From CAYJIL01 sp964370235 (GTDB lineage Bacteria; Bacteroidota; Bacteroidia; Bacteroidales; Rikenellaceae), in assembly GCA_964370235.1 (NCBI GenBank), contig CAYJIL010000067.1, positions 1-12,873 of the forward strand: DNA of 12,873 nucleotides. Direction: 5' to 3'. Numbering within the stretch: the first letter of the stretch is position 1; each line of letters starts with the position of its first letter. The position numbers and the translations under genes were made by a program. Under the pieces are notes generated by a model, which saw only the letters and a program-made list of their open reading frames with translations, was not told the origin of the DNA and did no database searches. Below are positions 1-6,711 of this stretch, one piece after another.

Positions 1-1256
1 GTCTTTTGCAGCTCGTCTGTGCACACGGGGCAAAATACATCGATTGTGTGTAGATTGTTCATTAGGCAGTTGATCCATGGACGATATACACCTTTGGATA
101 CATAGCCACCACCCTCATAAACACCCACAGCATTTGGGTCGCCACCTTCGACAGCAGTAGGAATTGGAGTACCCTTTTCTACCATCTTGCTCCATGGTTT
201 TGAGTCAAAATTTGTGAGAGTTGTAAGGTTTGCTTCCCATGGCTCAACACCCGGTGGGTAAAATTCGTTTGCCGATGTTCCGCCTACGTACTCATCGCCC
301 AAGCCTGCAAACAAGTGCCCAAACTCGTGGATATATACCTTGCCCGTTTTTGTTGGATGGCCAGCCGATGATATGCCATAAAAATTATATATGCCGCCAC
401 CACCATATTTTTTTGTGTTAGATAAAATGTATATAACATCATAGGGTGCGTTACCTGCAATGTCGCACACTCTTTGAAAGTCATCTACCATTTGGTAGCG
501 ATTTTGGTCAAATGTATCGAACTTTGCACCAGTCGAACTCTTGATCCACTGTCCCTCAATTGGGATAGTAACACCCGAAGTTGGTGATGGCGCCCACACC
601 GAACGAATATTAAACTTTGATGCTTGCTCCTTTAGTGGGCTATATCCCAGTAGCTGCGATGCGAATAGCTCGGCAGCCTTGTCGAACATGTGACGCTCTT
701 GGTCGCTATATCCTTCGGGAATGAGCACAATGTCGACACACTGTGAAGGCTCGCCCGAATAAACCACCTCTTTTACCTCAAGAGAGTAGGGGTATCGCTC
801 GATAAAGTGATTGTCGGGGTTGATGTCGTATGAGAATTTTTTGTGGAACTCACCTTTGCGATCACGTGTATATAATTCGATGATGGCAGCGTTTTTTGGG
901 TAGGGAACTACCACCGATTCGCTATAACTCTTTGACGTTGTAGTTGCCTCGGGCATAACCTGCCACTCGTTGAATAACGAGCCGTGGCCACGCGAGTAGA
1001 TTAGCTTGCCGCTAGCCTTGTCTAGTAGTTTGACATAGTGGTTGCCTCGCATCGAGTTATCGATAAGGTTTTTGCGGTTACCACCCCAGTAGGGCTCTTC
1101 TCTTAATCGGTTAAAGAAAATGTGCTCACTTTGGCTATTGCCTGCTCGTTGGTAGTCGAAACGAAGTGATTTGGGGTAGAAAAATTCGCTAAACTCTTGT
1201 GCACTTGCGCTTGCAAAGCACAGTACAGCCACAGTTAGGAGGAGTAATTTTTTCAT
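1..1256 (-). CDS. Secreted M64-family zinc metallopeptidase, C-terminus cut by the window edge
   Basis: Translating the minus strand from the ATG at 1256 gives 418 open codons to the window edge. Residues 1-19 are a signal peptide (MKK, a run of Leu, then ASASA just before QEFSE), so the protein is exported; there is no lipobox Cys. Residues about 25-160 match the N-terminal beta domain of M64 proteins, and about 170-418 form the catalytic domain. The zinc motif HEFGH is at 310-314, followed by GLGDEY at 318-323; the acidic residues there may supply the third ligand. The late INCLMN and FCPVC motifs (about 395-412) are also typical of M64. Family members are about 430 residues, so only a short tail is missing. 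The founding M64 enzyme cleaves IgA, but that specificity should not be assumed here. The start is chosen because it gives the signal peptide; its A/T-rich leader lacks a Shine-Dalgarno. Divergent from the aminopeptidase P gene. Confidence 0.93.
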   Translation of the reverse strand, partial: MKKLLLLTVAVLCFASASAQEFSEFFYPKSLRFDYQRAGNSQSEHIFFNRLREEPYWGGNRKNLIDNSMRGNHYVKLLDKASGKLIYSRGHGSLFNEWQVMPEATTTSKSYSESVVVPYPKNAAIIELYTRDRKGEFHKKFSYDINPDNHFIERYPYSLEVKEVVYSGEPSQCVDIVLIPEGYSDQERHMFDKAAELFASQLLGYSPLKEQASKFNIRSVWAPSPTSGVTIPIEGQWIKSSTGAKFDTFDQNRYQMVDDFQRVCDIAGNAPYDVIYILSNTKKYGGGGIYNFYGISSAGHPTKTGKVYIHEFGHLFAGLGDEYVGGTSANEFYPPGVEPWEANLTTLTNFDSKPWSKMVEKGTPIPTAVEGGDPNAVGVYEGGGYVSKGVYRPWINCLMNNLHTIDVFCPVCTDELQK

Positions 1257-1301
1257 AGTTTAATTATTTAGAATTTGAATTTACACAAGTAGCCATCCTA
1301 A

Positions 1302-1309
1302 CAAAGATA
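1302..1309 (-). promoter_or_regulatory. Bacteroidota -7 box for the M64 gene
   Basis: On the minus strand these bases read TATCTTTG, a full match to the Bacteroidota -7 consensus TAnnTTTG. Transcription would start around 1295, giving a leader of about 40 nt before the ATG at 1256. The expected -33 position (about 1329-1333) is only a T-rich tract, not a clear TTTG, so the upstream half is weak. Confidence 0.6.
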
Positions 1310-1374
1310 ATGTTTTTTTGTGGTAAAAAAGTAAAAAGTTGCGATTTGTGTGGTCTATATTTAATAAAAATAAC

Positions 1375-1382
1375 TATCTTTG
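1375..1382 (+). promoter_or_regulatory. Bacteroidota -7 box for the aminopeptidase P gene
   Basis: The bases TATCTTTG match the TAnnTTTG consensus exactly. The best upstream TTTG is at 1345-1348, which leaves a 26-bp spacer against the usual 19-21, so the -33 element is poor. A start near 1388 would give a leader of about 110 nt before the ATG at 1499. The box lies back to back with the minus-strand box at 1302-1309, 65 bp apart. Confidence 0.55.
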
Positions 1383-1437
1383 GTTGTCGAACTATGTCTG
1401 CTCTTTGGGGTTGGCATGGTTTGGTAATAGGATTGGT

Positions 1438-1453
1438 GTGCTAGGCATAGCAC
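1438..1453 (+). other. Small perfect hairpin in the aminopeptidase P leader
   Basis: GTGCTA at 1438-1443 and TAGCAC at 1448-1453 form a 6-bp perfect stem around the loop GGCA. It falls in the predicted 5' leader, about 45 nt upstream of the ATG at 1499. It is not followed by a T tract, so it does not look like a terminator. It could be a leader RNA structure or a protein-binding inverted repeat, or it could be chance. Confidence 0.35.
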
Positions 1454-1498
1454 CCAGCTATCCCAAATTTATGTAAACTTAAGAAAAAATAATTTAAT

Positions 1499-2761
1499 AT
1501 GTTTGACAAGGAGATATATATCGAGCGTCGTCGACAGCTGCGAGGAAAACTAAAGAATGGAGTAATCATTCTCCCATCGGGTAGCGAAAGCCCAATGAAC
1601 TATGCATCTAACACATATCGCTATCGTGCCGATAGCACATACCTATACTATTTTGGTATTCCAATGCCAGACTATGTGGGTGTTATTGACGTTGATGCCG
1701 ACCATGTTTGTCTGTATGGTAATGACTACACAATGGACGATATTATATGGATGGGTGCACAACCTTCGGTTCGTGAGCAAGCCGAGAGCGTAGGTATCTC
1801 TTCGTCTTATTCGCTAAGAGAACTTTCTCGTTACATAAAAAATGCAATTGCCGAAGGTAAGCGCATTCACTTTTTGCCTCAGCACAGAGCCGAGAGCAAA
1901 ATTATGCTAGAGGAGCTACTAGGTGTTAGTATTGCAGCACAGCCTAGTTATGTGTCACACGATTTGATTCGTGCGGTAGTTTCGATGCGTGAGATTAAAT
2001 CAAAAATCGAGCTAGAGGAGATAAGCAAAGCATGTGATATTGCATATCAAATGTATATGAAAGCGATGGAGCTATGTCGTCCGGGTGTTAGCGAGCGAGA
2101 GATTGCGGGTGCTATGGAGGGTATATCTCTATCGAAAGGTGGCGGTGGTTCATTCCCGTTCATCGTTTCACAAAACGGGCAAACTCTACACAATCACGAC
2201 CATAGCGGCATTTTGACCGAGGGTAGATTGTTATTGATGGATTCGGGTGCCGAGACTATGATGGGNNNNNNNNNNNNNNNNNNNNNNNNNNNNNNNNNNN
2301 NNNNNNNNNNNNNNNNNNNNNNNNNNNNNNNNNNNNNNNNNNNNNNNNNNNNNNNNNNNNNNNNNCACGCTCTATTTATGCCGCACGGTTTGGGTCACCA
2401 GCTAGGTATGGACGTTCACGATATGGAGGGTCTAGGCGAGCAGTTTGTTGGCTATGATGTGCACCACGAGCGTAGCAGCCAGTTTGGTTTGGGTAACCTA
2501 CGCATGGGTAAAAAGCTAAAAGAGGGTCATGTTATGACTGTCGAGCCGGGTATCTACTTCATTCCAGACCTAATCGCTAAGTGGGAGAGTGAGCACATTT
2601 GTGCTAGCTTTATCGACTTTGAGAAGGCTAAATCAATGATTGGTTTTGGTGGTATTCGCATCGAGCATGACATTGTGGTAACAGCAGATGGCCACAAGAT
2701 TCTAGGTTCTAAGCCGCTACCATACAAGGCCGAGGATATTGAAAAGATAATGAACAAATAA
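1499..2761 (+). CDS. pepP: Xaa-Pro aminopeptidase (aminopeptidase P, M24B), interrupted by an assembly gap
   Basis: Likely releases the N-terminal residue from peptides with proline in position two, using two Mn/Zn ions, in the cytoplasm (no signal peptide). Residues 1 to about 165 are the aminopeptidase P N-terminal domain (SPMNY, NTYRYRADSTYLYYFG). The M24 pita-bread fold follows. H231 matches the substrate-binding His of E. coli PepP, and D248 in LMDSGAE is the first metal Asp. After the gap come HGLGH with metal His at 2396-2398, DVHD, Glu at 2543-2545 (VEPGIY) and Glu at 2663-2665 (RIEHD). The second metal Asp must lie in the gap, so activity cannot be confirmed. Visible sequence is 255 plus 131 residues; Bacteroidota homologues are, from memory, about 455-465, so about 70-80 residues are missing, more than 100 N can encode. 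The flanks are in frame with the N run, possibly by chance. S46 gene follows after 12 bp. Confidence 0.93.
   Translation: MFDKEIYIERRRQLRGKLKNGVIILPSGSESPMNYASNTYRYRADSTYLYYFGIPMPDYVGVIDVDADHVCLYGNDYTMDDIIWMGAQPSVREQAESVGISSSYSLRELSRYIKNAIAEGKRIHFLPQHRAESKIMLEELLGVSIAAQPSYVSHDLIRAVVSMREIKSKIELEEISKACDIAYQMYMKAMELCRPGVSEREIAGAMEGISLSKGGGGSFPFIVSQNGQTLHNHDHSGILTEGRLLLMDSGAETMMXXXXXXXXXXXXXXXXXXXXXXXXXXXXXXXXXXHALFMPHGLGHQLGMDVHDMEGLGEQFVGYDVHHERSSQFGLGNLRMGKKLKEGHVMTVEPGIYFIPDLIAKWESEHICASFIDFEKAKSMIGFGGIRIEHDIVVTADGHKILGSKPLPYKAEDIEKIMNK
2266..2365. other. 100-N assembly gap inside the aminopeptidase P gene
   Basis: Exactly 100 N, the conventional placeholder for a gap of unknown size. From the expected family length the true missing sequence is probably nearer 210-240 bp. 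It should encode the second catalytic metal-binding Asp region of the M24 domain. Confidence 0.9.
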
Positions 2762-2773
2762 TCAATAATAAAG

Positions 2774-4906
2774 ATGAAAAAATTTTTTGCAGCACTGCTT
2801 GCACTAGCCGTTTCGGTTCCTAGTGTAGTTAAGGCAGACGAGGGAATGTGGCTTCTTCCTCTAATTGAGAAGCTAAATATTAAGGATATGAAAGAGAAAG
2901 GCTTTAAGCTAGAGGCCGATGATCTTTATAACCCTAACGGTGCATCTATTATGTCGAGCGTTGCTATCTTTGGTGGCGGTTGTACAAGTGAGCTTATATC
3001 GTCACAGGGTCTACTTCTTACTAACCACCACTGTGGTTATGGTGCTATTCAAATGCACTCTTCGGTAGAGCACGATTACCTAAAGTATGGTTTTTGGGCA
3101 AAGAACAAGAGCGAAGAGATTCCTACACCGGGTCTAAAAGCTACATTTGTTCGTTCTATCGAGAATGTAACCGAGGAGGTTCTTTCGGGCGTTAAATCTT
3201 CTATGAACGAAGAGGAGCGTGCAAAGGCTATCGAGGCAGCTATCGAGAAAATGACAAAGAAATTTAAAGCAGAGGATGGCAAAAGCGTTCTTGTAAAGAG
3301 TTTCTTTGGTGGTAACGAGTACTACAAGTTTGTTATGCAGGTTTATTCAGACGTGCGTATGGTAGGTGTTCCTCCATCATCGATTGGTAAGTTTGGTGGT
3401 GATACCGACAACTGGATGTGGCCTCGCCACACTGGTGACTTTGCTATCTTCCGCATCTATGCTGACAAAGATGGCAACCCAGCCGACTACTCAGCAGATA
3501 ACAAGCCTTATGAGCCTAAAAAGTGGTTTAACATCTCTCTTGATGGTGTTAAGAAAGACGACTTTGCAATGGTAATGGGTTTCCCGGGTAGCACAAAGCG
3601 TTATATGACATCTTATGAGATTGACGAAACAACGCAGCAAACAAACCCAATTAGAATTAAAGTGCGTGGTGTACGTCAAGATATTCTTATGGATGCTATG
3701 CAAGCAGACCAAAAGACTAACATTCAGTACGCTTCTAAGTATGCTCGTTCTTCGAACTACTGGAAGAACTCTATTGGTATGAACCGTGGTCTTGCAAAAC
3801 TTAACGTAAAAGCTACAAAAGAGGGTATCGAGAATTCTCTAACAAAATGGATTTCGGCTGACCAGTCAAGAGCAGAGTATGCAGAGGCACTTCCGCTAAT
3901 TGAAAAGGGTGTTGCTAACCGTCGTCCATTCACAAAAGTTACACAATATATTCAAGAGGCTCTACTTGCTTCGGCTGAGCTGTACACTATTGCAGGTCGT
4001 GTAGTTAAGGCTGCCGAGAATGGTGATCTAAAAGACGAAGAAAAGACAGCTGCTCTAAAGAAAAGCGTAACAAACTTCTACAAAGATTACAATGCACAAC
4101 TAGATCGCAAGGTTGCTAAATCTACAATTCAGCTATTTGTTGACGATGTAGATGCATCGGCTTACCCAGAGACTATCTCTGCAATGGTAGCTACTGGTAA
4201 CCTAGAGAGTGCTATCGACAAGCTATACGATGGTTCGATGTTTGCGAGCGAGGCAAAAGTTATGGCAGCAATCGATGCTGGTGACGTAGCTGCTATCGAG
4301 GCAGACCCAGCAGTGGTTGGTAACAAGAGCATTATGGCAAAATATAGAGAGTATGGTAAGAAGGCAGAGCAATTTAACGAGATGTTTGCAAAAGGACACC
4401 GTTTGTTTATTGCTGCTCTAGCTAAGCAAAACCCAACTACTCCTTACTACCCAGATGCAAACTTTACGCTACGTATGACTTATGGTCAAGTTCTTCCTTA
4501 TGACCCAGCAGACGGTGTAACATACAACTACACTACTACGCTAGAGGGTATTATGCAAAAAGAAGATCCTAACAACCAATACGAGTTCCATGTTCCAGAA
4601 AAATTAAAGGAATTATACCAAAACAAAGACTTTGGTCGTTATGGAGAAGGTGACAATCTTGTTGTAAACTTTATTACTAACAACGATATCACTGGTGGTA
4701 ACTCTGGTAGCCCTGTTATTAACGGTAATGGCGAGCTAATTGGTACTGCGTTTGATGGTAACTGGGAGGCTATGAGTGGCGACATCGCATTTGAGCCTGC
4801 ACTTCAGCGTTGTATCGTAGTTGACATTCGCTACACTCTTTTCATTATCGAGAAGTTTGGCGGTGCTAAAAACCTAATCGACGAGATGACTATCGTAAAA
4901 AGATAG
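2774..4906 (+). CDS. dpp7: Secreted S46 dipeptidyl-peptidase, DPP7 type
   Basis: Serine exopeptidase that removes dipeptides from peptide N-termini outside the inner membrane. At 710 residues it has the usual S46 length. Residues 1-21 are a signal peptide (cleavage likely at VVKA/DE). The chymotrypsin-like triad is complete: His86 in TNHHCG (83-88), Asp222 in RHTGDFAIFRIY, and Ser644 in GGNSGSP. A helical domain lies between the Asp and Ser segments. The residue 18 after the catalytic Ser, in FDGNWE, is Gly662. In Porphyromonas gingivalis this position (673) is Gly in DPP7, which prefers hydrophobic P1 residues, and Arg in DPP11, which prefers Asp/Glu. I therefore infer a DPP7-like specificity. 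It starts 12 bp after the aminopeptidase P gene, probably co-transcribed, and ends before a hairpin at 4930-4972. Confidence 0.95.
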   Translation: MKKFFAALLALAVSVPSVVKADEGMWLLPLIEKLNIKDMKEKGFKLEADDLYNPNGASIMSSVAIFGGGCTSELISSQGLLLTNHHCGYGAIQMHSSVEHDYLKYGFWAKNKSEEIPTPGLKATFVRSIENVTEEVLSGVKSSMNEEERAKAIEAAIEKMTKKFKAEDGKSVLVKSFFGGNEYYKFVMQVYSDVRMVGVPPSSIGKFGGDTDNWMWPRHTGDFAIFRIYADKDGNPADYSADNKPYEPKKWFNISLDGVKKDDFAMVMGFPGSTKRYMTSYEIDETTQQTNPIRIKVRGVRQDILMDAMQADQKTNIQYASKYARSSNYWKNSIGMNRGLAKLNVKATKEGIENSLTKWISADQSRAEYAEALPLIEKGVANRRPFTKVTQYIQEALLASAELYTIAGRVVKAAENGDLKDEEKTAALKKSVTNFYKDYNAQLDRKVAKSTIQLFVDDVDASAYPETISAMVATGNLESAIDKLYDGSMFASEAKVMAAIDAGDVAAIEADPAVVGNKSIMAKYREYGKKAEQFNEMFAKGHRLFIAALAKQNPTTPYYPDANFTLRMTYGQVLPYDPADGVTYNYTTTLEGIMQKEDPNNQYEFHVPEKLKELYQNKDFGRYGEGDNLVVNFITNNDITGGNSGSPVINGNGELIGTAFDGNWEAMSGDIAFEPALQRCIVVDIRYTLFIIEKFGGAKNLIDEMTIVKR

Positions 4907-4929
4907 TAACATCATAAATTAAACAGTGT

Positions 4930-4972
4930 CGCTACCCATTAACAGCTCCCAGAGGGCTGTTGATGGGTAGTG
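4930..4972 (+). terminator. Strong intergenic hairpin after the S46 gene, possible terminator
   Basis: CTACCCATTAACAGC at 4932-4946 pairs with GCTGTTGATGGGTAG at 4956-4970: a 15-bp stem with a single T-G wobble and a 9-nt loop, extendable by one wobble and one C-G pair at the base. No T tract follows on the plus strand (the next bases are mixed, then A-rich), so it is not a textbook intrinsic terminator. It could end or stabilise the S46 transcript, or act as a processing site before the gene at 4996. Confidence 0.6.
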
Positions 4973-4995
4973 GTGCTAGAAAAAGAAATTAAAAA

Positions 4996-5679
4996 ATGGT
5001 ATTTAACGATGGAATAATCTTGATGATCGCTATTTCGGTCATAGGATTAATTGTTCAATTCAAATTAAAAAGCGTATTCAAAAAGTACTCAAAAGTACTT
5101 GCTCCTTCGGGGCTAACGGGTCGTGAGATTGCCGAGAAGATGTTGCGTGACAACGGTATCACCGATGTGCGTGTAACAGCAGTGTCGGGTCAGCTAACAG
5201 ACCACTACAACCCACAAACCAAAACTGTAAACCTAAGCGAGGGTGTTTATGCATCGAATAGTGTTTCGGCGGCAGCAGTTGCAGCACACGAGTGTGGGCA
5301 CGCAATTCAACATGCTCGCAGTTATGCTCCACTAAAGATGCGTTCGGTTCTTGTGCCTGTTGTGCAGTTCTCTTCTATGTGGGCACAGTGGATAATTCTT
5401 GCAGGAATATTTACGATTAGCTCTTTCCCTCAGCTATTCTGGGCGGGTATTGCTATGTTTGCTATGATGGTTGTGTTTAGTGTTGTGACACTTCCGGTAG
5501 AGTATGACGCATCACGTCGTGCGCTAGCGTGGCTATCGTCTACGGGCATGGTCGACAAACAAACCTACCCACAAGCAAAAGAGGCTCTTTCGTGGGCTGC
5601 CAATACATATTTGGTTGCTGCCCTTTCGGCAATTGCAACGCTAATCTACTATCTGGGCTTTGCTCGTAATAGTGAATAA
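4996..5679 (+). CDS. YugP-family membrane zinc metallopeptidase (Zn_peptidase_2)
   Basis: A 227-residue membrane protein with the zinc signature HECGH at residues 98-102 and the family-typical VEYDASRRA at 168-176, where Glu169 or Asp171 may be the third ligand. Membrane segments are predicted at about 5-22, 118-142, 147-166 and 203-222; the catalytic segment lies between the first and second. The length matches Bacillus YugP-type proteins. The substrate of this family is unknown to me; the HExxH-plus-membrane architecture suggests membrane-linked proteolysis. No Shine-Dalgarno or Bacteroidota promoter box is visible in the 89-bp upstream spacer, which holds only the hairpin, so it may depend on read-through. 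Its TAA stop shares one base with the hemW start (TAATG), implying translational coupling. Confidence 0.88.
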   Translation: MVFNDGIILMIAISVIGLIVQFKLKSVFKKYSKVLAPSGLTGREIAEKMLRDNGITDVRVTAVSGQLTDHYNPQTKTVNLSEGVYASNSVSAAAVAAHECGHAIQHARSYAPLKMRSVLVPVVQFSSMWAQWIILAGIFTISSFPQLFWAGIAMFAMMVVFSVVTLPVEYDASRRALAWLSSTGMVDKQTYPQAKEALSWAANTYLVAALSAIATLIYYLGFARNSE

Positions 5680-6648
5680 TGGCTGGTTTATATATTCATA
5701 TACCTTTTTGTCGCAAGATATGTAACTATTGCGACTTTTATCATAGTGCATCGCTTGGTTTAAGCGATGCACTTTTTGGCTCTTTATTGCTAGAAATCGA
5801 GGCTCGAGGGGGCGAAATAGATGGTAGTGAAATAGAGACCATATACATTGGAGGAGGTACTCCGTCTATACTCTCTATTGAGCAGCTCTCACAGCTTATC
5901 GCTAAAGTAAATAGCGTGTGGAGTATTGGTACTCTCAAAGAGTTTACGCTCGAGGCAAACCCCGAAGATCTTAACCGAGACTATCTCGCTGGGCTCAAAG
6001 AGCTAGGTATTTCGAGATTGAGCATAGGGATACAGAGCCTAAATGACGATACATTGCAGTTTATGAATCGTTCACACACAGCTAGCGAGGCAATAGAGGC
6101 AGTGCAAAGAGCACAGAGTGTCGGGTTTGATAATATATCGCTCGATTTAATATTTGGTGTTCCTACACAAAGTATCGAGGAGCTAGAGCGTGGAGTAAAA
6201 GAGATAATTGCTTTGGGTGCTCCACATTTGTCGGCATACCACCTCACCATCGACAGCGGTAGTATTTTGTATAAACAAATGCAGCGTGGTCGATTTACCC
6301 AAATCGAAGACCAAGAGAGTCAACGACAATATCAGCTGGTCGAAAAGTTATTAACTCAGGCAGGTTATTGCCACTACGAGGTGTCGAATTATGCAAAGCA
6401 AGGGCATAAGGCTATTCACAATAGCAACTANNNNNNNNNNNNNNNNNNNNNNNNNNNNNNNNNNNNNNNNNNNNNNNNNNNNNNNNNNNNNNNNNNNNNN
6501 NNNNNNNNNNNNNNNNNNNNNNNNNNNNNNGCGTGCTGCACCTTTTATCTCTTCTAGCAAGTTGCACTACCACAAAGAGCATTTATACATAGAGACAAGT
6601 CAATTTTTAATATCCGATTATATTATTAGTGAACTATTTGAGGTCTAG
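5679..6648 (+). CDS. hemW: Radical-SAM heme chaperone HemW (coproporphyrinogen III oxidase-like), interrupted by an assembly gap
   Basis: Radical-SAM protein of the HemN/HemW family. The iron-sulfur motif is C11-x3-C15-x2-C18 followed by DF, and the SAM-binding GGGTP is at 58-62. EANPEDL, SIGIQS and the stretch running into HNSNY just before the gap are HemW-like. HemW is thought to deliver heme to acceptor proteins rather than oxidise coproporphyrinogen, but sequence alone does not separate the two with certainty. After the 100-N gap the correct reading frame is the one ending LISDYIISELFEV with stop TAG at 6646-6648. This differs from the pre-gap frame counted through 100 N, so the true gap length is not 100 or is not 1 mod 3. 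About 250 plus 38 residues are visible; homologues are about 375-380, so roughly 85-90 residues (about 260 bp) are missing, including most of the HemN C-terminal domain. Start overlaps the upstream stop. Confidence 0.9.
6431..6530. other. 100-N assembly gap inside hemW
   Basis: Exactly 100 N, a placeholder. The HemW-like C-terminus resumes in a different frame, so the true length cannot leave the frame as drawn. Family length suggests about 260 bp of real sequence is absent. Confidence 0.9.
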
Positions 6649-6667
6649 CTATAAATGTATATCTTTG
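6637..6667 (+). promoter_or_regulatory. Canonical Bacteroidota promoter for the yfhO-ftsX-uppP cluster
   Basis: TTTG at 6637-6640 and TATCTTTG at 6660-6667 are separated by exactly 19 bp, a full match to the Bacteroidota -33/-7 consensus. The -33 box lies inside the last codons of hemW. Transcription should begin around 6673, giving a leader of about 40 nt before the ATG at 6712. It is the best promoter in the window and likely drives the genes from 6712 to at least 11738. Confidence 0.8.
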
Positions 6668-6711
6668 CAAAAATTGATAGATTAGGATAAATTTCGTTAT
6701 TTGACAACCAT

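Noticed and set aside
284..484. 66-residue minus-strand ORF and overlapping plus-strand ORF at 230-421
   Set aside because: Both are shadow frames inside the M64 gene, whose open frame covers 1-1256 and carries the HEFGH motif.
1322..1338. Short direct repeat of GTAAAAA in the divergent region
   Set aside because: A two-copy A-rich repeat is expected by chance in such an intergenic region; at most it is part of an A/T-rich upstream promoter element.
6391..6648. Separate 85-residue ORF after hemW
   Set aside because: Its part after the N run is the conserved HemW C-terminus; the part before it is a shadow frame of hemW joined through N.
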